From: Desmodesmus armatus
Taxonomy: Eukaryota > Chlorophyta > Chlorophyceae > Sphaeropleales > Scenedesmaceae
Direction: 5' to 3'
Assembly (NCBI GenBank): GCA_007449985.2
Contig: VIIQ02000106.1
Span: 310,001-374,000, forward strand
DNA length: 64,000 bases
The first letter of the stretch is position 1; each line of letters opens with the position of its first letter. The notes beneath the pieces were generated by a model, which made no database searches, was not told the origin of the DNA, and saw only the letters and a list, made by a program, of their open reading frames with translations. Positions 24,201 through 32,556 of the stretch are shown piece by piece. A program made the translations under genes and the position numbers.

Positions 24201-27200
24201 TTGCATTGTATTAGGCCTCAAAGGGCAAGCCAAGGCAGTGCCATTCACATTGGCATTTGACTGGTTGCACCTTGCGACAGACTACCGCTGGATGTTGATC
24301 ATGTCGTGTGCCTGCATTACTTCAACTCTGTACTCAGTACCTATTATGTTGATGTGCGCCATAGTTGGCAAACCGCATGCCTCTAGTCTATCCCGTCAAC
24401 ATGCTGTAACTTCCATCCTCACCTTTAATCACCCTCCTCATCATCTGCTCTGCAGTTGCTCATGTGGGCGTGAACTTGTTCCCCCAGCAGCTGATGGACA
24501 GCAAACCACATGCCTCAAGTCTAGTTCTGTCAAGATGCTGTTCTGACTGCCATCCTCTCACCTATTACCCTTCTCATTTCATCATGCAGGTGCCCACGTC
24601 GGCGTGAATGTGTCCCCCCAGCAGCTGATGGACAGCTCTGACAGCTTGGTGCTGGCAGCAGGAGCCACACGGCCCCGTGACCTCCCTGTGGACGGCCGCA
24701 GCCTTGCTGGTGTGCACTTTGCCATGGACTTCCTAGGCAGCAACACCAAGAGCCTGCTGGACAGCAAGCTGAAGGACGGGCAGTACATCAGTGCAGAGGG
24801 GAAGAAGGTGGGTGTAGTACGTACAGAGTGGCTATTGCGGTACAGTCAAGCAGTACGGTACAGGCTGCAGAAGCCAGTTGAAGGATCCGCAGAGGGCAGG
24901 ACGGTGGGTGTTGTGTACATGTTGGCTGTTGTTTACAGCATCTGCAGTACACAGGTGGCAGCAAGTTGGGTGTCACTGGTGGTAGAGAGGTCTTCAAACA
25001 GACATTGCCAGTGCAGACACCTTTCCTGCCCAGGAGTGAGTCATGCCACGCAGTACGGCTTCTTCATCAAGCCCCCTCTTGGTGCAGAGCTGATGGCATT
25101 CTTGTGTATCTGCCCTCACCTTGCTGCAGGTGGTGGTGATTGGTGGCGGTGACACAGGAACAGACTGCATTGCCACCAGCCTGCGTCACGGTGCTACCAG
25201 TGTGATCAACCTTGAGCTGATGGACCCTCCTCCAGCCACACGTGCTACCAACAACCCATGGCCACAGGTGCGGCTTCTGATTCATTTTGCTTTTCTTTTC
25301 AATTGCTTTCTTTTCTCTCTCTTTTTGCCTTTTTCTTCTTTCTTGTTTCTTGTTTAGGCTGAGGCTCGGAACCGTGAATGCGTGATGCTACTGCCTGCTG
25401 GGTGGATGGTTCACCATGGTGCCTGCAGACAATGGTAGTAAAGTGACGGGGTGAGGTGCCAACGTGCCTGTGTCCACTCTGCACACCACGCAGTCTGCAG
25501 GTGGCGGCATGCTGTCCAACAGCGCACTATTCCAAAGTCAGTGCTTTCCTGCATGTCCAGCTCCTGCAAACCGCAAGGGACAATGTATGTGGTCTGATTG
25601 CCGAAAGCTCCATTTTGTGTGATGTACTGGGCTGTCTTCATGGTTCTTGTGCAGTGGCCCCGCATCTTCCGCGTGGACTACGGTCATGCAGAGGCCAAGC
25701 ACCGCTACGGCCAGGACCCCCGTACATACAACGTGCTGACCAAGCGATTCATTGGGGACGATGACGGCAACCTCAAGGGCGTGGAGATTGTCAACGTCAG
25801 GTTTGTGTCGACTGTGAATGTGTTAGTGAGAAGAGTGACTGGGAGCGAGGGATGTGGACTGCTTGAGCTGTTGCTAGGTGTGGGATTACGGCGCTGCATG
25901 AGAAGCGGACAGGCCCCTGGGGTCGGGTTGCGCTTGCACAGCAGTGTTGTGACTAGAGGTTGGCAACACACATGCAACAGGACCAAGGACTCCAGCATCT
26001 CCGTACAACCCCAAATGCAGCCTCACACTTTCTGAGCATAACACTGCGCAGCCTCAACCCTTCTGCGTGTCTGTGGCATGTTTCTGAACGGCAGGTTTGA
26101 GGGTGGCGCACCTCTTCTGATTGTAACACTGAGGCACGTGCAGCCTCATCCCTTCTGAGCCTCAATCACCCCGTGTTTTGTGTTTTGGTTGCAAGCGGCA
26201 CCTCAAGTTTTGTGTTTTGCTGTCGATTGGCAGGTTCGAGGGTGGCAAGCTTGTGGAGCTGCCCGGGTCTGCCCGTGTGCTTGAGGCTGACATGGTGCTG
26301 CTGGCAATGGGCTTCCTGGGCCCTGAGGCTACCCTGGCATCTGCACTGGGGCTGGACACAGACACACGCAGCAACTTCAAGGTGCGTGGGGCTTTTTGCG
26401 ATGCATTCATGTTACAGTAGTTGTAGGCCACTAGCTGCACTGTGGGTTTCGTCTGGACAGCAGTTGCATGCCGCAAGTTCAAGGTGTGGGGGGCTGTTTG
26501 CTGGTGTCTTTGAGAGTGCATGTGGAGTCACACCCAAGCAAGTGTGTGAGTGTGTGTATGACGGCAAACAAGAATATCTGCAGAGATCAGGGCCAGGTGT
26601 TTGGTGAGCTCTTTCAAGCTGTGCTCCCGTTAGGGTCTGTGCATGCAGAGTTCTTGTCAGAGGTCCTGACTGGAACCTGATGAAATGATCTGTGCCCTTG
26701 GAGCAACATCTGAGTGCTGAGACCGCTGCCCTGTATTGTTGCTATGCTGCAGGCCCAATGGGGTGAGTTTGCCACCTCCATCCCTGGCGTCTTTGCTGCC
26801 GGTGACTGCCGCCGTGGGCAGAGCCTGGTGGTGTGGGCCATCCGGGAGGGGCGTGATGCAGCAGCTGCTGTTGACAGGTGCGTGCTTGCTTTCTTGCTTG
26901 CTTGCAGCGGCAGTAGACGTCATTGTTAGCACATTGGCTGTTTGCTGGTGATGCTACATGTGTGATTTTGGCCGCATGGGGTTGTGAGGTCAGCCCATGC
27001 TGTTGTGGCTGTGCCTACCGGCCTGCGTCAGCTGCATTGCAAGATCGCGCGGCATGCACAACATTGTAGCACTAGTGTCTCACTGGCATGTGTGATTCGT
27101 GTATGGCAAGGAGTCAACATCGCAACCACATCTCGGCTGCGTCTGCATCTGCTATGTTTATACTTGTCCTTGTTGGCAACTGCCCATTCAACGGCCCTGG

Positions 27201-27425
27201 GAATAACTGAGTAACTTCCGCTGTGGTTTATGCAGGTTCCTGGAGAAGCTGCCTCCGCGCTCTTCAGGTGCCCTCGGCACTGTGAGTGGCGGCATCACCA
27301 GCGCAGCAGAAGTGCCTGAGCTGCTGTTGACGATGGATGGCAACGAAGCTACTGTCAACAGCAACGGCATGGGCTGGGTGCCTCCTCTGCCCACGGTCTC
27401 TGCAGTGACCCTGAAGCAGCGGTGA
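260..27425 (+). CDS. GLT1: NADH-dependent glutamate synthase (GOGAT), 5'-partial, 39 exons
   Basis: Transfers the glutamine amide to 2-oxoglutarate using NADH, giving two glutamates (GS-GOGAT nitrogen assimilation, usually plastidic). Exons: 260-450, 680-793, 1273-1423, 1946-2137, 2431-2511, 3185-3346, 3727-3878, 4180-4264, 4688-4810, 5133-5270, 5597-5699, 5926-6078, 6349-6497, 7075-7256, 7488-7594, 7865-7977, 14647-14802, 15134-15227, 15706-15857, 16117-16229, 16468-16675, 17043-17202, 17449-17645, 18068-18187, 18622-18712, 21211-21344, 21515-21610, 21970-22162, 22492-22616, 22808-22918, 23282-23368, 23620-23671, 24101-24184, 24590-24807, 25130-25267, 25655-25800, 26234-26381, 26753-26877, 27236-27425. 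All junctions are GT-AG and phases agree throughout: 1,777 residues against roughly 2,200 for the family, so the amidotransferase N-terminus is missing. Visible: FMN-barrel motif SGHDGGTG (exon 7488); 3Fe-4S cysteines in [16 protein letters not shown] (14647); beta-subunit Fe-S cysteines in [11 protein letters not shown] (21970) and CPAPCEGAC (22492/22808); FAD motif [13 protein letters not shown] (23282); NAD motif [11 protein letters not shown] (25130). The fused beta part makes this NADH- rather than ferredoxin-GOGAT. Confidence 0.95.
1525..1554 (+). repeat. exon-edge echo of GOGAT exon 1273-1423 (donor side)
   Basis: A 30-nt near-exact copy (one difference seen) of the exon end plus its 5' splice site at 1404-1433 sits about 120 nt downstream, inside the intron. 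It keeps a GT donor and could act as an alternative splice site. Confidence 0.8.
2176..2263. repeat. two adjacent palindromes in a GOGAT intron
   Basis: Positions 2176-2235 fold into a hairpin whose arms share the sequence around gatgccgtgtgcat and its complement. Immediately after it, 2238-2263 is a perfect 26-bp palindrome centred on CCATGG. Both lie between exons 1946-2137 and 2431-2511, just after a GT/G-rich simple repeat. Confidence 0.75.
2865..3116 (+). repeat. two exon-edge echoes of GOGAT exon 3185-3346 (acceptor side)
   Basis: The start of exon 3185-3346 with its CAG acceptor is duplicated twice upstream in the same intron. One copy spans about 2865-2904. The other, at 3062-3116, matches 3174-3228 closely. 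The second then diverges into AT-richer sequence. Each copy still reads as AIEKGFSFI but neither continues into the rest of the exon, so I treat them as pseudo-exons. Confidence 0.85.
3408..3456 (+). repeat. exon-edge echo of GOGAT exon 3185-3346 (donor side)
   Basis: About 49 nt copying 3302-3350, the exon end plus donor, lie 106 nt downstream in the intron with only a few differences. The donor GT is kept but the following bases differ from the real site. Confidence 0.8.
3600..3630 (+). repeat. exon-edge echo of GOGAT exon 3727-3878 (acceptor side)
   Basis: A degenerate copy of the acceptor and first ~25 nt of exon 3727-3878 lies about 122 nt upstream of the real exon. It keeps the CAG acceptor and the reading A-(R/C)-E-V-H-Q. 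Confidence 0.65.
4475..4500 (+). repeat. exon-edge echo of GOGAT exon 4180-4264 (donor side)
   Basis: A copy of the last ~17 nt of exon 4180-4264 plus its GTGAG donor is repeated about 227 nt downstream in the intron. Confidence 0.65.
6627..6754. repeat. 128-nt intronic hairpin (MITE or miRNA-precursor-like)
   Basis: The outer 21 bp of the two arms are perfectly complementary (arm ends at 6627 and 6754). After an internal mismatch the arms pair again over about 15 bp around the sequence gggttcagt, leaving a short loop. It lies in the intron between exons 6349-6497 and 7075-7256, on the sense strand of the GOGAT transcript. Confidence 0.7.
6933..7025 (+). repeat. interspersed repeat, copy A
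   Basis: About 93 nt that recur in inverted orientation at 16821-16918 in another GOGAT intron. The best conserved part surrounds the sequence gagagactggggtacgaca. No coding capacity and no clear target-site duplication were seen. Confidence 0.65.
8367..10540 (-). CDS. LINE ORF2, reverse transcriptase part (frame-broken from the endonuclease)
   Basis: This is the polymerase portion of ORF2; it makes element cDNA at the nicked target. The frame is open on the minus strand from 11126, but recognisable protein begins only near 10540. Motifs in order: FVDFKKAFD (box A), [14 protein letters not shown] (box B), YADD catalytic box at 9741-9752, thumb and connection regions, and a C-terminal CCHC-like finger (CRLC...HFILEC). 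It ends in [13 protein letters not shown] one-base frame offset separates it from the upstream endonuclease frame, whose stop is at 10492. Either the copy is dead or the element uses frameshifting. No stop interrupts the reverse transcriptase itself, so the copy is fairly young. Confidence 0.9.
10492..12174 (-). CDS. LINE ORF2, APE-type endonuclease part
   Basis: A 560-residue open frame with the exonuclease-endonuclease-phosphatase fold expected to nick target DNA. Visible: an early YGFVET segment (catalytic Glu), the hydrophobic core [19 protein letters not shown], and [11 protein letters not shown] (the conserved Asp-Leu-Asn motif). It continues into the linker before reverse transcriptase and stops at 10492. 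The real protein should pass into the reverse-transcriptase frame near 10500-10540. The ATG at 12174-12172 overlaps the ORF1 stop as ATGA, a layout suited to termination-reinitiation. Confidence 0.88.
   Translation of the reverse strand: MNPPHSVAAIDVRFLVQNVGGMAATRIPSVVAQEQGCDIYGFVETMLVEDTTHEVQGLLPGYDAFHCVRPRPSRGRPHGGITVFVKRFSALSMGSGLTVTTDPREGIVWVVVPGFQLTVAVCYFSPPGSAVYASGVVDADPMAALFAGLSAAEARGHKHLVLGDLNMRIGRLSCDVPSNLAVPPGLNDPSVLPTLHHLRCVPSYRRSMDMSVPSRPRALEFMNGLFAVSSVVLNGRTHGDVEGAFTCYANPMGEQSVGASVVDLACASTSLYRHVQSFRVLPYKASASKDHCGLYVSLTDLPRRCHEVPRRGGRCRVHRPTSGSGYTSALVRQADCFQAMLQSWQAGGVSVECALRQFSDQLVSCAGGDREQPAPAQPGHGRRDQPWYDADCRRLSGELDGAWAAWHASRGGVYGSQAGCPVARNALEAARREYKSCCKRKKREHAMRVQIDMLGTYFGHTQKDYWHVFFGDRRPQTPLSDVAAWTDYFRVLLGAAPHPQALSVDEVALKQQLYAAAPRGQEAAMAALNADVTLAEVEQCMALAATTACPAGCRLLLGSP
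12171..14198 (-). CDS. LINE ORF1, coiled-coil RNA-binding-type protein
   Basis: A 675-residue frame starting at tandem ATG codons (14198). The N-terminal third is basic and low-complexity, with a polyglutamine tract (around 13600-13625) and a short tandem duplication (around 13785-13830) repeating [11 protein letters not shown] long coiled coil follows (heptads around [10 protein letters not shown] to ANQRLREQ), then a C-terminal domain resembling L1 ORF1 CTDs with [19 protein letters not shown] and a basic [14 protein letters not shown] tail. By family analogy it would coat element RNA. Its stop codon overlaps the ORF2 start by ATGA. Confidence 0.85.
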   Translation of the reverse strand: MMVQRSPVKRPDGGPEACAGGSDAHQGLKNGGSGKGNAEEGATGTQPAAAAADRVSTRAQAAKAKQSVAGAEAPGASDAQQQHSQDQGRADAGPGKQHQQLSLPGQRPRGSASTAGPRAKAHTAPAARSAALLTPAARSAALLNPQEQQGQQGQSQGGSKQPQQQQHKPRKQLQTQQQGQQQGQQQGQTQQQQQQQQQQQQAASPQQQQEQRPPDQPEGSPGQQQQEDGPPPPDPTQPLPPGSPAHLMKQLQDEVGAMQQLGRQVQEGPNGQDPLVMRLVQQTATTSLVLSSLLEQLLQRCAMVQGDTLILQDDTDTLKQKLAQLEQSAAQRGSSDPTVSVAVLESLSVQVEGLQATAALLAEEAAAAKAQSQDALSRLERAGLSSAEAAAQLQAAADKGAEAHMQQANQSTQLAALRDRLTQVEEANQRLREQAAASAQHGAVGAWAPVGTPPDAVAEAILSARTISRTSILAVTVVFEPRDAGGAGGSGGGDAAGPSSSSGRAAGAGQAGDQAAAATGSSGSSGTARQGADAGAGAGGGPNSASRRPARQPMALYRVLLRSPQLEEVVLGGRTRMALARQGHQVYVEQLLSEAERAQRRELGPEASRLRAEGVKVRWKGAVLEKQVRSRGGGRPRWEQVQLAPRGPTDRSGGAHRARAEGGAEAGAGAGAGRR
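15014..15065 (+). repeat. exon-edge echo of GOGAT exon 15134-15227 (acceptor side)
   Basis: A degenerate copy of the exon start (reading FAGKLEHV against FAGEPEHV) lies about 115 nt upstream of the real exon, in the preceding intron. Confidence 0.6.
15589..15633 (+). repeat. exon-edge echo of GOGAT exon 15706-15857 (acceptor side)
   Basis: A copy of the acceptor (gtgtgctgcag) and of the first ~35 nt of exon 15706-15857 lies about 107 nt upstream, ending before the conserved GRADMLEA segment. Confidence 0.7.
16821..16918 (-). repeat. interspersed repeat, copy B (inverted relative to copy A)
   Basis: The reverse complement matches 6933-7025 with scattered differences. It sits in the intron between exons 16468-16675 and 17043-17202. 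The two copies could pair within the GOGAT pre-mRNA. Confidence 0.65.
18454..18485 (+). repeat. exon-edge echo of GOGAT exon 18622-18712 (acceptor side)
   Basis: About 26 identical nt copying the acceptor and start of exon 18622-18712 (18612-18637) occur 158 nt upstream. Translation of the echo begins VFPHEFRRS against VFPHEYRRA in the real exon, so it was once the same coding sequence. Confidence 0.8.
18735..20827. mobile_element. two tandem ~1-kb non-autonomous elements in a GOGAT intron
   Basis: Two diverged copies lie head to tail: 18735-19866 and 19877-20827. Each begins with GCAAGATTT and ends with AATCTTGC, an 8-bp terminal inverted repeat. Conserved blocks include the start (ctttcacgtctt, then ccattttatt), a middle block near ggcactcgcggtgacccatg and an end block near gcctggaacatcagcatgggg. 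Neither copy encodes a recognisable protein. They fill most of the 2.5-kb intron between exons 18622-18712 and 21211-21344. Confidence 0.7.
22957..22993 (+). repeat. GTACA-type simple repeat
   Basis: A run of cagtacagta-like units in a GOGAT intron shortly after exon 22808-22918. Confidence 0.6.
23876..23950 (+). repeat. exon-edge echo of GOGAT exon 24101-24184 (acceptor side)
   Basis: A copy of the intron end and first ~30 nt of exon 24101-24184 (compare 24053-24130), with the same CTCGCTTGCTCCC lead-in and a degenerate exon start ending in aagattga. Confidence 0.7.
24448..24502 (+). repeat. exon-edge echo of GOGAT exon 24590-24807 (acceptor side)
   Basis: This copies the acceptor and first ~50 nt of exon 24590-24807 about 135 nt upstream. 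It reads [15 protein letters not shown] against [15 protein letters not shown] in the real exon. The upstream intron stretch is also duplicated. Confidence 0.85.
26090..26110 (+). repeat. exon-edge echo of GOGAT exon 26234-26381 (acceptor side)
   Basis: A short copy of the ggcag acceptor and FEGG codons lies about 140 nt upstream of the true exon. A matching donor-side echo of the same exon occurs at about 26467-26502. Confidence 0.6.
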
Positions 27426-30400
27426 ATCCAGTCAGGCATGCAGGACAGTAAGGTGGAAGCTGCTGGGCCCGATGACAGGAACTTCACCTTCAGGGGACAA
27501 AGCACCTTCAGGGAACAAAGCAGAGCCATGCGAGCTGTAGATGCTTGTGATGCCTGAAGGAGAGGGAGGATGCGAGCCTGTTGCTGTCTTGAGAGGTAGC
27601 TGTGTGGCACAGGTTGCTTGCTGCTCAAATTTGCACCAAAGTGCGGCGGCCTCAGGCCTGGCAGGTGAAGTTGAGGCACCCGTTGGTGCAGCCATGCAGC
27701 CATCATGGCAATGTTTCGTCCTGGGTGTACGTTTCTATGGTTTTGTGCTGTGTGTGGGCAAGTTTGTGTGGGTTGGACATTGTCTTGCAGATGTGGACAT
27801 TCCTGGGAGTGTGTTATTGACTGCAGTTGTGCAACAGGCGCGTCTCCAAGACGTGTATATGTTCCGTGTCCGTTGTGTGTGATGGTTTTGAACTTTGTTA
27901 TGGTGTTTGGTGTGATCTGTGCTGTGTGTCTGATGGACCCTGTGTTGCATCCAGCAGTACACATACGGCAGCAGCCGTTGCTGCAATATCCAGCTGTTGG
28001 TGTTGTTTTGGCGATGTCTTTCGCCTTGGGTCATGCTTCCTGACCTTTTATATATCACAGCGGCCCGCTTCAGTGAAGCTTATGGAAGAAGCCAAGGGGT
28101 GCCTGGTGGTGTCACACTAATGACACATCATGCAGCTTCAGGCAAGATCACACCGCACTGCCTGGCGTATGCTTCTGTACCAGCCGCCCACGTGCTTGGT
28201 CTCTTCACAGGTTTGGTTGTGTCGTTGTTTGGCTGCAGTCACACTTGTCATGCCTGCTGTCACTCCTTCCCCTGATGTACATTACCGGTTTGACTGGCAG
28301 ACAGCACTGCAGAGTGTTGCAGAGGAGGGAAAAACATTACCACACCTGTCCAGTTGGCGGTTGGTTTGATACACCAGTCAAGGGTGGTGCAGGTTTTGTA
28401 CAAGTGTGACACCAGTCGGAAGGCGCTTTCAATCAGTTTGTTCTGCTGCTTTGTAGTTTGTTCTGCTGCTTTGTATCCAAGTGTATGCTGTTGTCTGCTT
28501 TGCTCTGGTTGACTTAGGTGTCAGTATGCCGAGGCATGTGTGTCGTTTGTCAAGCACTGCTACTTTGATTCAGTGCTGCTTGTGTGACAAGTTCAAAGGT
28601 GGTGGTTTGTCTTACTCAGTAAGACCACGGTGGGTTGGCTTGTTAGCAGCGCGGTATCCACCCTGTTGCCTGTCTATGCAGTTGGCTTTCAGGCAACAAC
28701 ACACCCAACAGTGTACAAAGGCTTCAAACAACGTCAGGCGGCCTGTTGTGAAGGCATTGTGGTGCTTCATGCACCCTGATGCCGGATACATGCTGTTGTG
28801 AGGTAGCCAGTACTCCGGGCTTGTGCTGTGTGGATTGTGCTACCTGATCCCACAGCGCAAGGCGCACAGCTTGCCGCGTTGTAGAGCTTACCCGGCAGTG
28901 TGACATGTAGCCGCATGACAATGTGACATCTCACACTGCCGGCCCGGATACGGTATCCACAGCCACTCCCAGTTGGCCACCTTGTTGCTGCTTGTGTCGG
29001 GACGATAGGACATACTACACTTCATGTGTGTGTGTTGGCCTCCCACTGGAACTGAACTGCTAGGTTCATGCTAGCTGCACTTGCACTGCACTCATGCACA
29101 CGATGAATGTGGAGTGTGGATGAGGATCAAACCCTCTGTGGCTCTGTCTGGCACATTACTTGGCTACTGCTGTACTTCCCGCCATAAGGCTGGGCCCTTG
29201 CGCAAGGGTGCACAGTTGGGCAAGAGGTTGTGAATGACGCACCTTGTGGGTGCTGTACCTATCTGCAGTTTGCAGGCAACCTGTGAGTTCAAGCTGCTGT
29301 AACAGTAATGTGTGTCAGTGAAGCGCAGCAAATGGCTGATGTGCACCTCAGTTCCGGCTCCGGATAGTATGAATCCAGAATTATGAGTATGAGCTTGCCT
29401 GTACCGTAACGGTACGTGGATGCATATCGTGCAGCTGACTATGCACAGTGGCTTCCCTGACGGGCGGTGCAAGATGATCACGTTGGTAGAGCCATCACCG
29501 TGGCACGTGCAGCTTAGTCAAGGCAACACCGTTTTCTCTCCCACTCATTTACAGGAAACCTCTGCTGTCACTCAATACACATATGCATATCTCTTCAGCC
29601 TGTCTCTCTTCGGGCTGCGCCCGGTGCGTTCCTGTAGCAGTGTCAGTACCACCGTTTAGCAACGGCGGGGCTTCTTGCCCCGTTGGTGGTTAACTTCACA
29701 CCGTGCTGCGTTAAGTTTTTGGGTGGCAGGGTGGTTTTTCTTCTGTCTTGTGCTCTTTGCCGCCCGGCTGTCTGTTTTTTGTGTGCCCCGCCTGTCCTGT
29801 GTTATTTCTGTCTGCTGTGCCTGTTCAGGTCCCACGGTGACGGCCTACTTGGTGCTGCCAGCCTACGCTGGGGGTGGGGGAGGACCCCCACCCTCCCCCC
29901 TTGTGCCTACATGCTCCTTCCTAGCATCCTGGTGGGCTGTTCCTGACGCTCGCTGCGCGGTGGTGGTGCTGCTTGCAGGTAATCCTACTAGGCTTGATGG
30001 GGCTGCTGGACTCACAGCTTTGGTCTGGACGCCTTCTATTGTACTGTGAGGTTGTTTTGTTAGGCTTTCGTTGCCTGGGGTGGCGGTGGGGGACCCAGTG
30101 CTAGTTACATTGTGTTCTGTGTTCCCATCTTTGTGTGTTCCCAGTGTCTCCACAGGAAATCTTGCTACCTCCCCGGTTCCGGGCACTGTCTCAACACCGT
30201 TTTCTCTGGGCTGAGGGGCATGCTCATGGCAGAGAACTGGACTTCACCTGATTGACGGCAGGGTGAAAGTCAGCTCCATCGGTGTCGACATGCTTGTGTC
30301 AGTTCGCACCTGCCGATGAGTGTACGGTGGTGCCCAAATTTGCTTTTGAATGCACCAGCGCGTGCCCGATGCCTGCTGCAAATCGAGGCTGAACAACGAC

Positions 30401-30660
30401 GAAGTCCCAGCGAAAGCGGCTCGATGGCTTGCCTTTGTGTGCTCGAGCTTGAGGTACGTATCACGACGCAAACTGATGGCGCGGCGCTCGCGACTGTCGC
30501 AACCTTGGATGACGTAAACCTTGGATGACTACAGACGTCGTAAGCATGGTAATGAACCCATCGTGCCAACAGTCCGTCAGAAGTAAGTAAATTTCTGTAC
30601 AATTTTCAAACGCCACTATCTTCCTACACACGGCGAACGACAACAACGGCAGACAACACC
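27426..30660. other. 3' UTR and intergenic region between GOGAT and the esterase
   Basis: No convincing gene. It starts with the GOGAT 3' UTR; I could not place a confident TGTAA poly(A) signal close to the stop. Contains a ~20-nt tandem duplication near 28437-28478, a 16-bp direct repeat flanking 29540-30191 (listed separately), and the esterase 5' region. The open frames here show no recognisable family and poor codon character. Confidence 0.6.
29524..30207. repeat. ~650-bp segment flanked by a 16-bp direct repeat
   Basis: The perfect 16-mer caacaccgttttctct occurs at 29524-29539 and 30192-30207, consistent with a target-site duplication around an insertion. Inside are an imperfect hairpin near 29658-29684 and a strong GC hairpin at 29870-29900 (GGGTGGGGG pairing with CCCCCACCC). 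No coding sequence was recognised. Confidence 0.45.
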
Positions 30661-32556
30661 ATGAAGGCCCAACTGTCGTGCACTGTGGCCAGTGCCTTGC
30701 TGTTTATAGCAGTTGCTGCTGCAAGGCCAGCTTTTGAAGCCTCCTTTCCGTTCGACTCCCATGTCGCCAGGCAGCTGCAACAGCAAGATCAGGCAAACTG
30801 CACGAAGCCCCTGCCCACCAATGCAACGCAGCTCCCTTACTGCTTCCAGCCAGACACAGGTACATATCATATGCAACATGCGTGCATTGCCACTTCCGCT
30901 AAGGGTAGCTGCCCTCGCCAGCAAGCAGGGCTACAATAGTTAGCAAACAGCGAGGTTTGATACTTTGTTTGTGTGTGCCTGTGCTGCTGTCCCGCAGTCA
31001 GCCCTGAAGCAAGACAGTTCCTATCCAACGCTTCTGCTCTATCCTTCCCCGAGACCAACATGTCAGACCCAGCCTCAGTGATGGCAGCACTCGCAGAGGT
31101 TCGTGAATTGTATCAGCAGCTGAACGAGCCCCTGCATGCAGCTGCTGTGCAGCAGCACCTGCAGAGCACCACCAACACCACCATCGGCAACATGACTGTG
31201 GTGGTTGGTGTGCCCAAGGGTGTGGATGAGAAGCGCCCTGCGAACACAAGGGTGCTCTTGTACATGCATGGTGAGTGGAGCAGTCCAGCTTGTAGTCGAG
31301 CAAACCATGCGCCCAGGTGTCGGCACCGTACTAGATGATCAAGCTTGATTCACCCCAGCCGCATGCCCTAGCATGCTGCTTGGATGCTCCATCATGATGA
31401 GTGGCGGAACCTGCAGTGGCAGTCAGGCTCAACACACCGTCACGGCAGGGTGCATGAGCACGCTACATGTAGCGGTTCAAGCAACAACTGGTAGCCAAGT
31501 GGGCTATGGCTCAGTACACTAGTCCATCTTGCTGTGGTTGAGGGCTTTGCCTGCGCTCAGGCTGTTTTACTGCTGCAAGCTTGTGATTGAGCAATGCGCA
31601 TGCTGCATGCTGCCAGCAGTGCGCGATCATGAGTGGGATTTTTTTTGGGATGTTGAGACCTCCTCTAAGGATGTACATTCCCTTCCTGAGCATGTAGATT
31701 CCCACCAAAGATGGTCACAAACCCCCACCGTGTGGGTTGCAATGCATGATGCATTGCAGACACAATTGCAGGTGTCCCACTGACTGCTCTTTGCTTGCCC
31801 TTTGTCCAACCTGCAGGTGGTGGGTACATCATCGGCTCTTGCCAGTGGCTCTTCAACATCGTGGCTGCCACCGCTGCTGCCGCCAACCTGACCATCATCT
31901 GCCCAGAGTATCGCCTCGCCCCCGAGCACCCCTTCCCCGCCGGCCTCAACGACGCACTCTCCGTCTACAAGACAATGATCAAACAAGAAGGATACAAGCC
32001 CAACAACATCGTCTTTGTAGGGGACTCCGCCGGTGGCGGTATGGTTGCAGCCATGGCTATCCAGCTTCAACGCGAGGGCGAGCCTCTCCCCGCTGCCTTG
32101 GGCATGTTCTCCCCATGGAGCGACCTCACTGACCGCGGTGACACGAAGGTTACACTGAATGGTGTGGACCCTATCATAGCTGGCAGGGACCCCACCTCAG
32201 GGTCGGAATCCAACACTGCCAGCATGTCGAGTTCGTACACGGCTGGGAATGTGTCCCAGCTGCAAGATCCTTTGGTGTCTCCCGTGCAGGCAAACTATGC
32301 CGAGCTATTCCCCAAGCGCTCCCTGCCCCCTACACTGATTCAGGTTGGGCTGAGGGAGACCCTACTGAGTGATGCAGTGAGGCTGTATCATAGGATGAGG
32401 GAGGCAGCACCTGCCCCCGGTCATGTTGTGCTGTCACCCTATGAGGGAATGTGGCATGTGTTCCAGGGGTATGTGAATGTGCCTGAGGCTGCGGCAGCTA
32501 GCCAGGAGATGGGTGATTACTTCGACCGTGCACTCAAGGGTCACATTTGCAAGTGA
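30661..32556 (+). CDS. secreted alpha/beta-hydrolase, HSL/GDXG-type esterase
   Basis: Three exons (30661-30859, 30998-31270, 31817-32556; phases consistent) encode 403 residues. Predicted to hydrolyse carboxyl esters. The N-terminus is a typical signal peptide (MKAQLS then a hydrophobic run to about residue 20), so the protein is likely secreted or enters the endomembrane system. The oxyanion-hole motif HGGG is residues 157-160, split by the second intron. The nucleophile Ser228 sits in GDSAGGG, and a likely catalytic His371 in EGMWHVF. The usual acid Asp falls in GLRETLLSDA, where Glu or the following Asp could serve. The first exon pair (about residues 20-140) is not recognisable. The family covers many esterases and lipases, so the substrate is unknown. 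Start chosen as the first ATG of the signal peptide. Confidence 0.88.

Noticed and set aside
29675..30049. 124-codon hydrophobic plus-strand frame
   Set aside because: No family resemblance, lies inside a segment flanked by a direct repeat and crosses a GC hairpin; no supporting exons.
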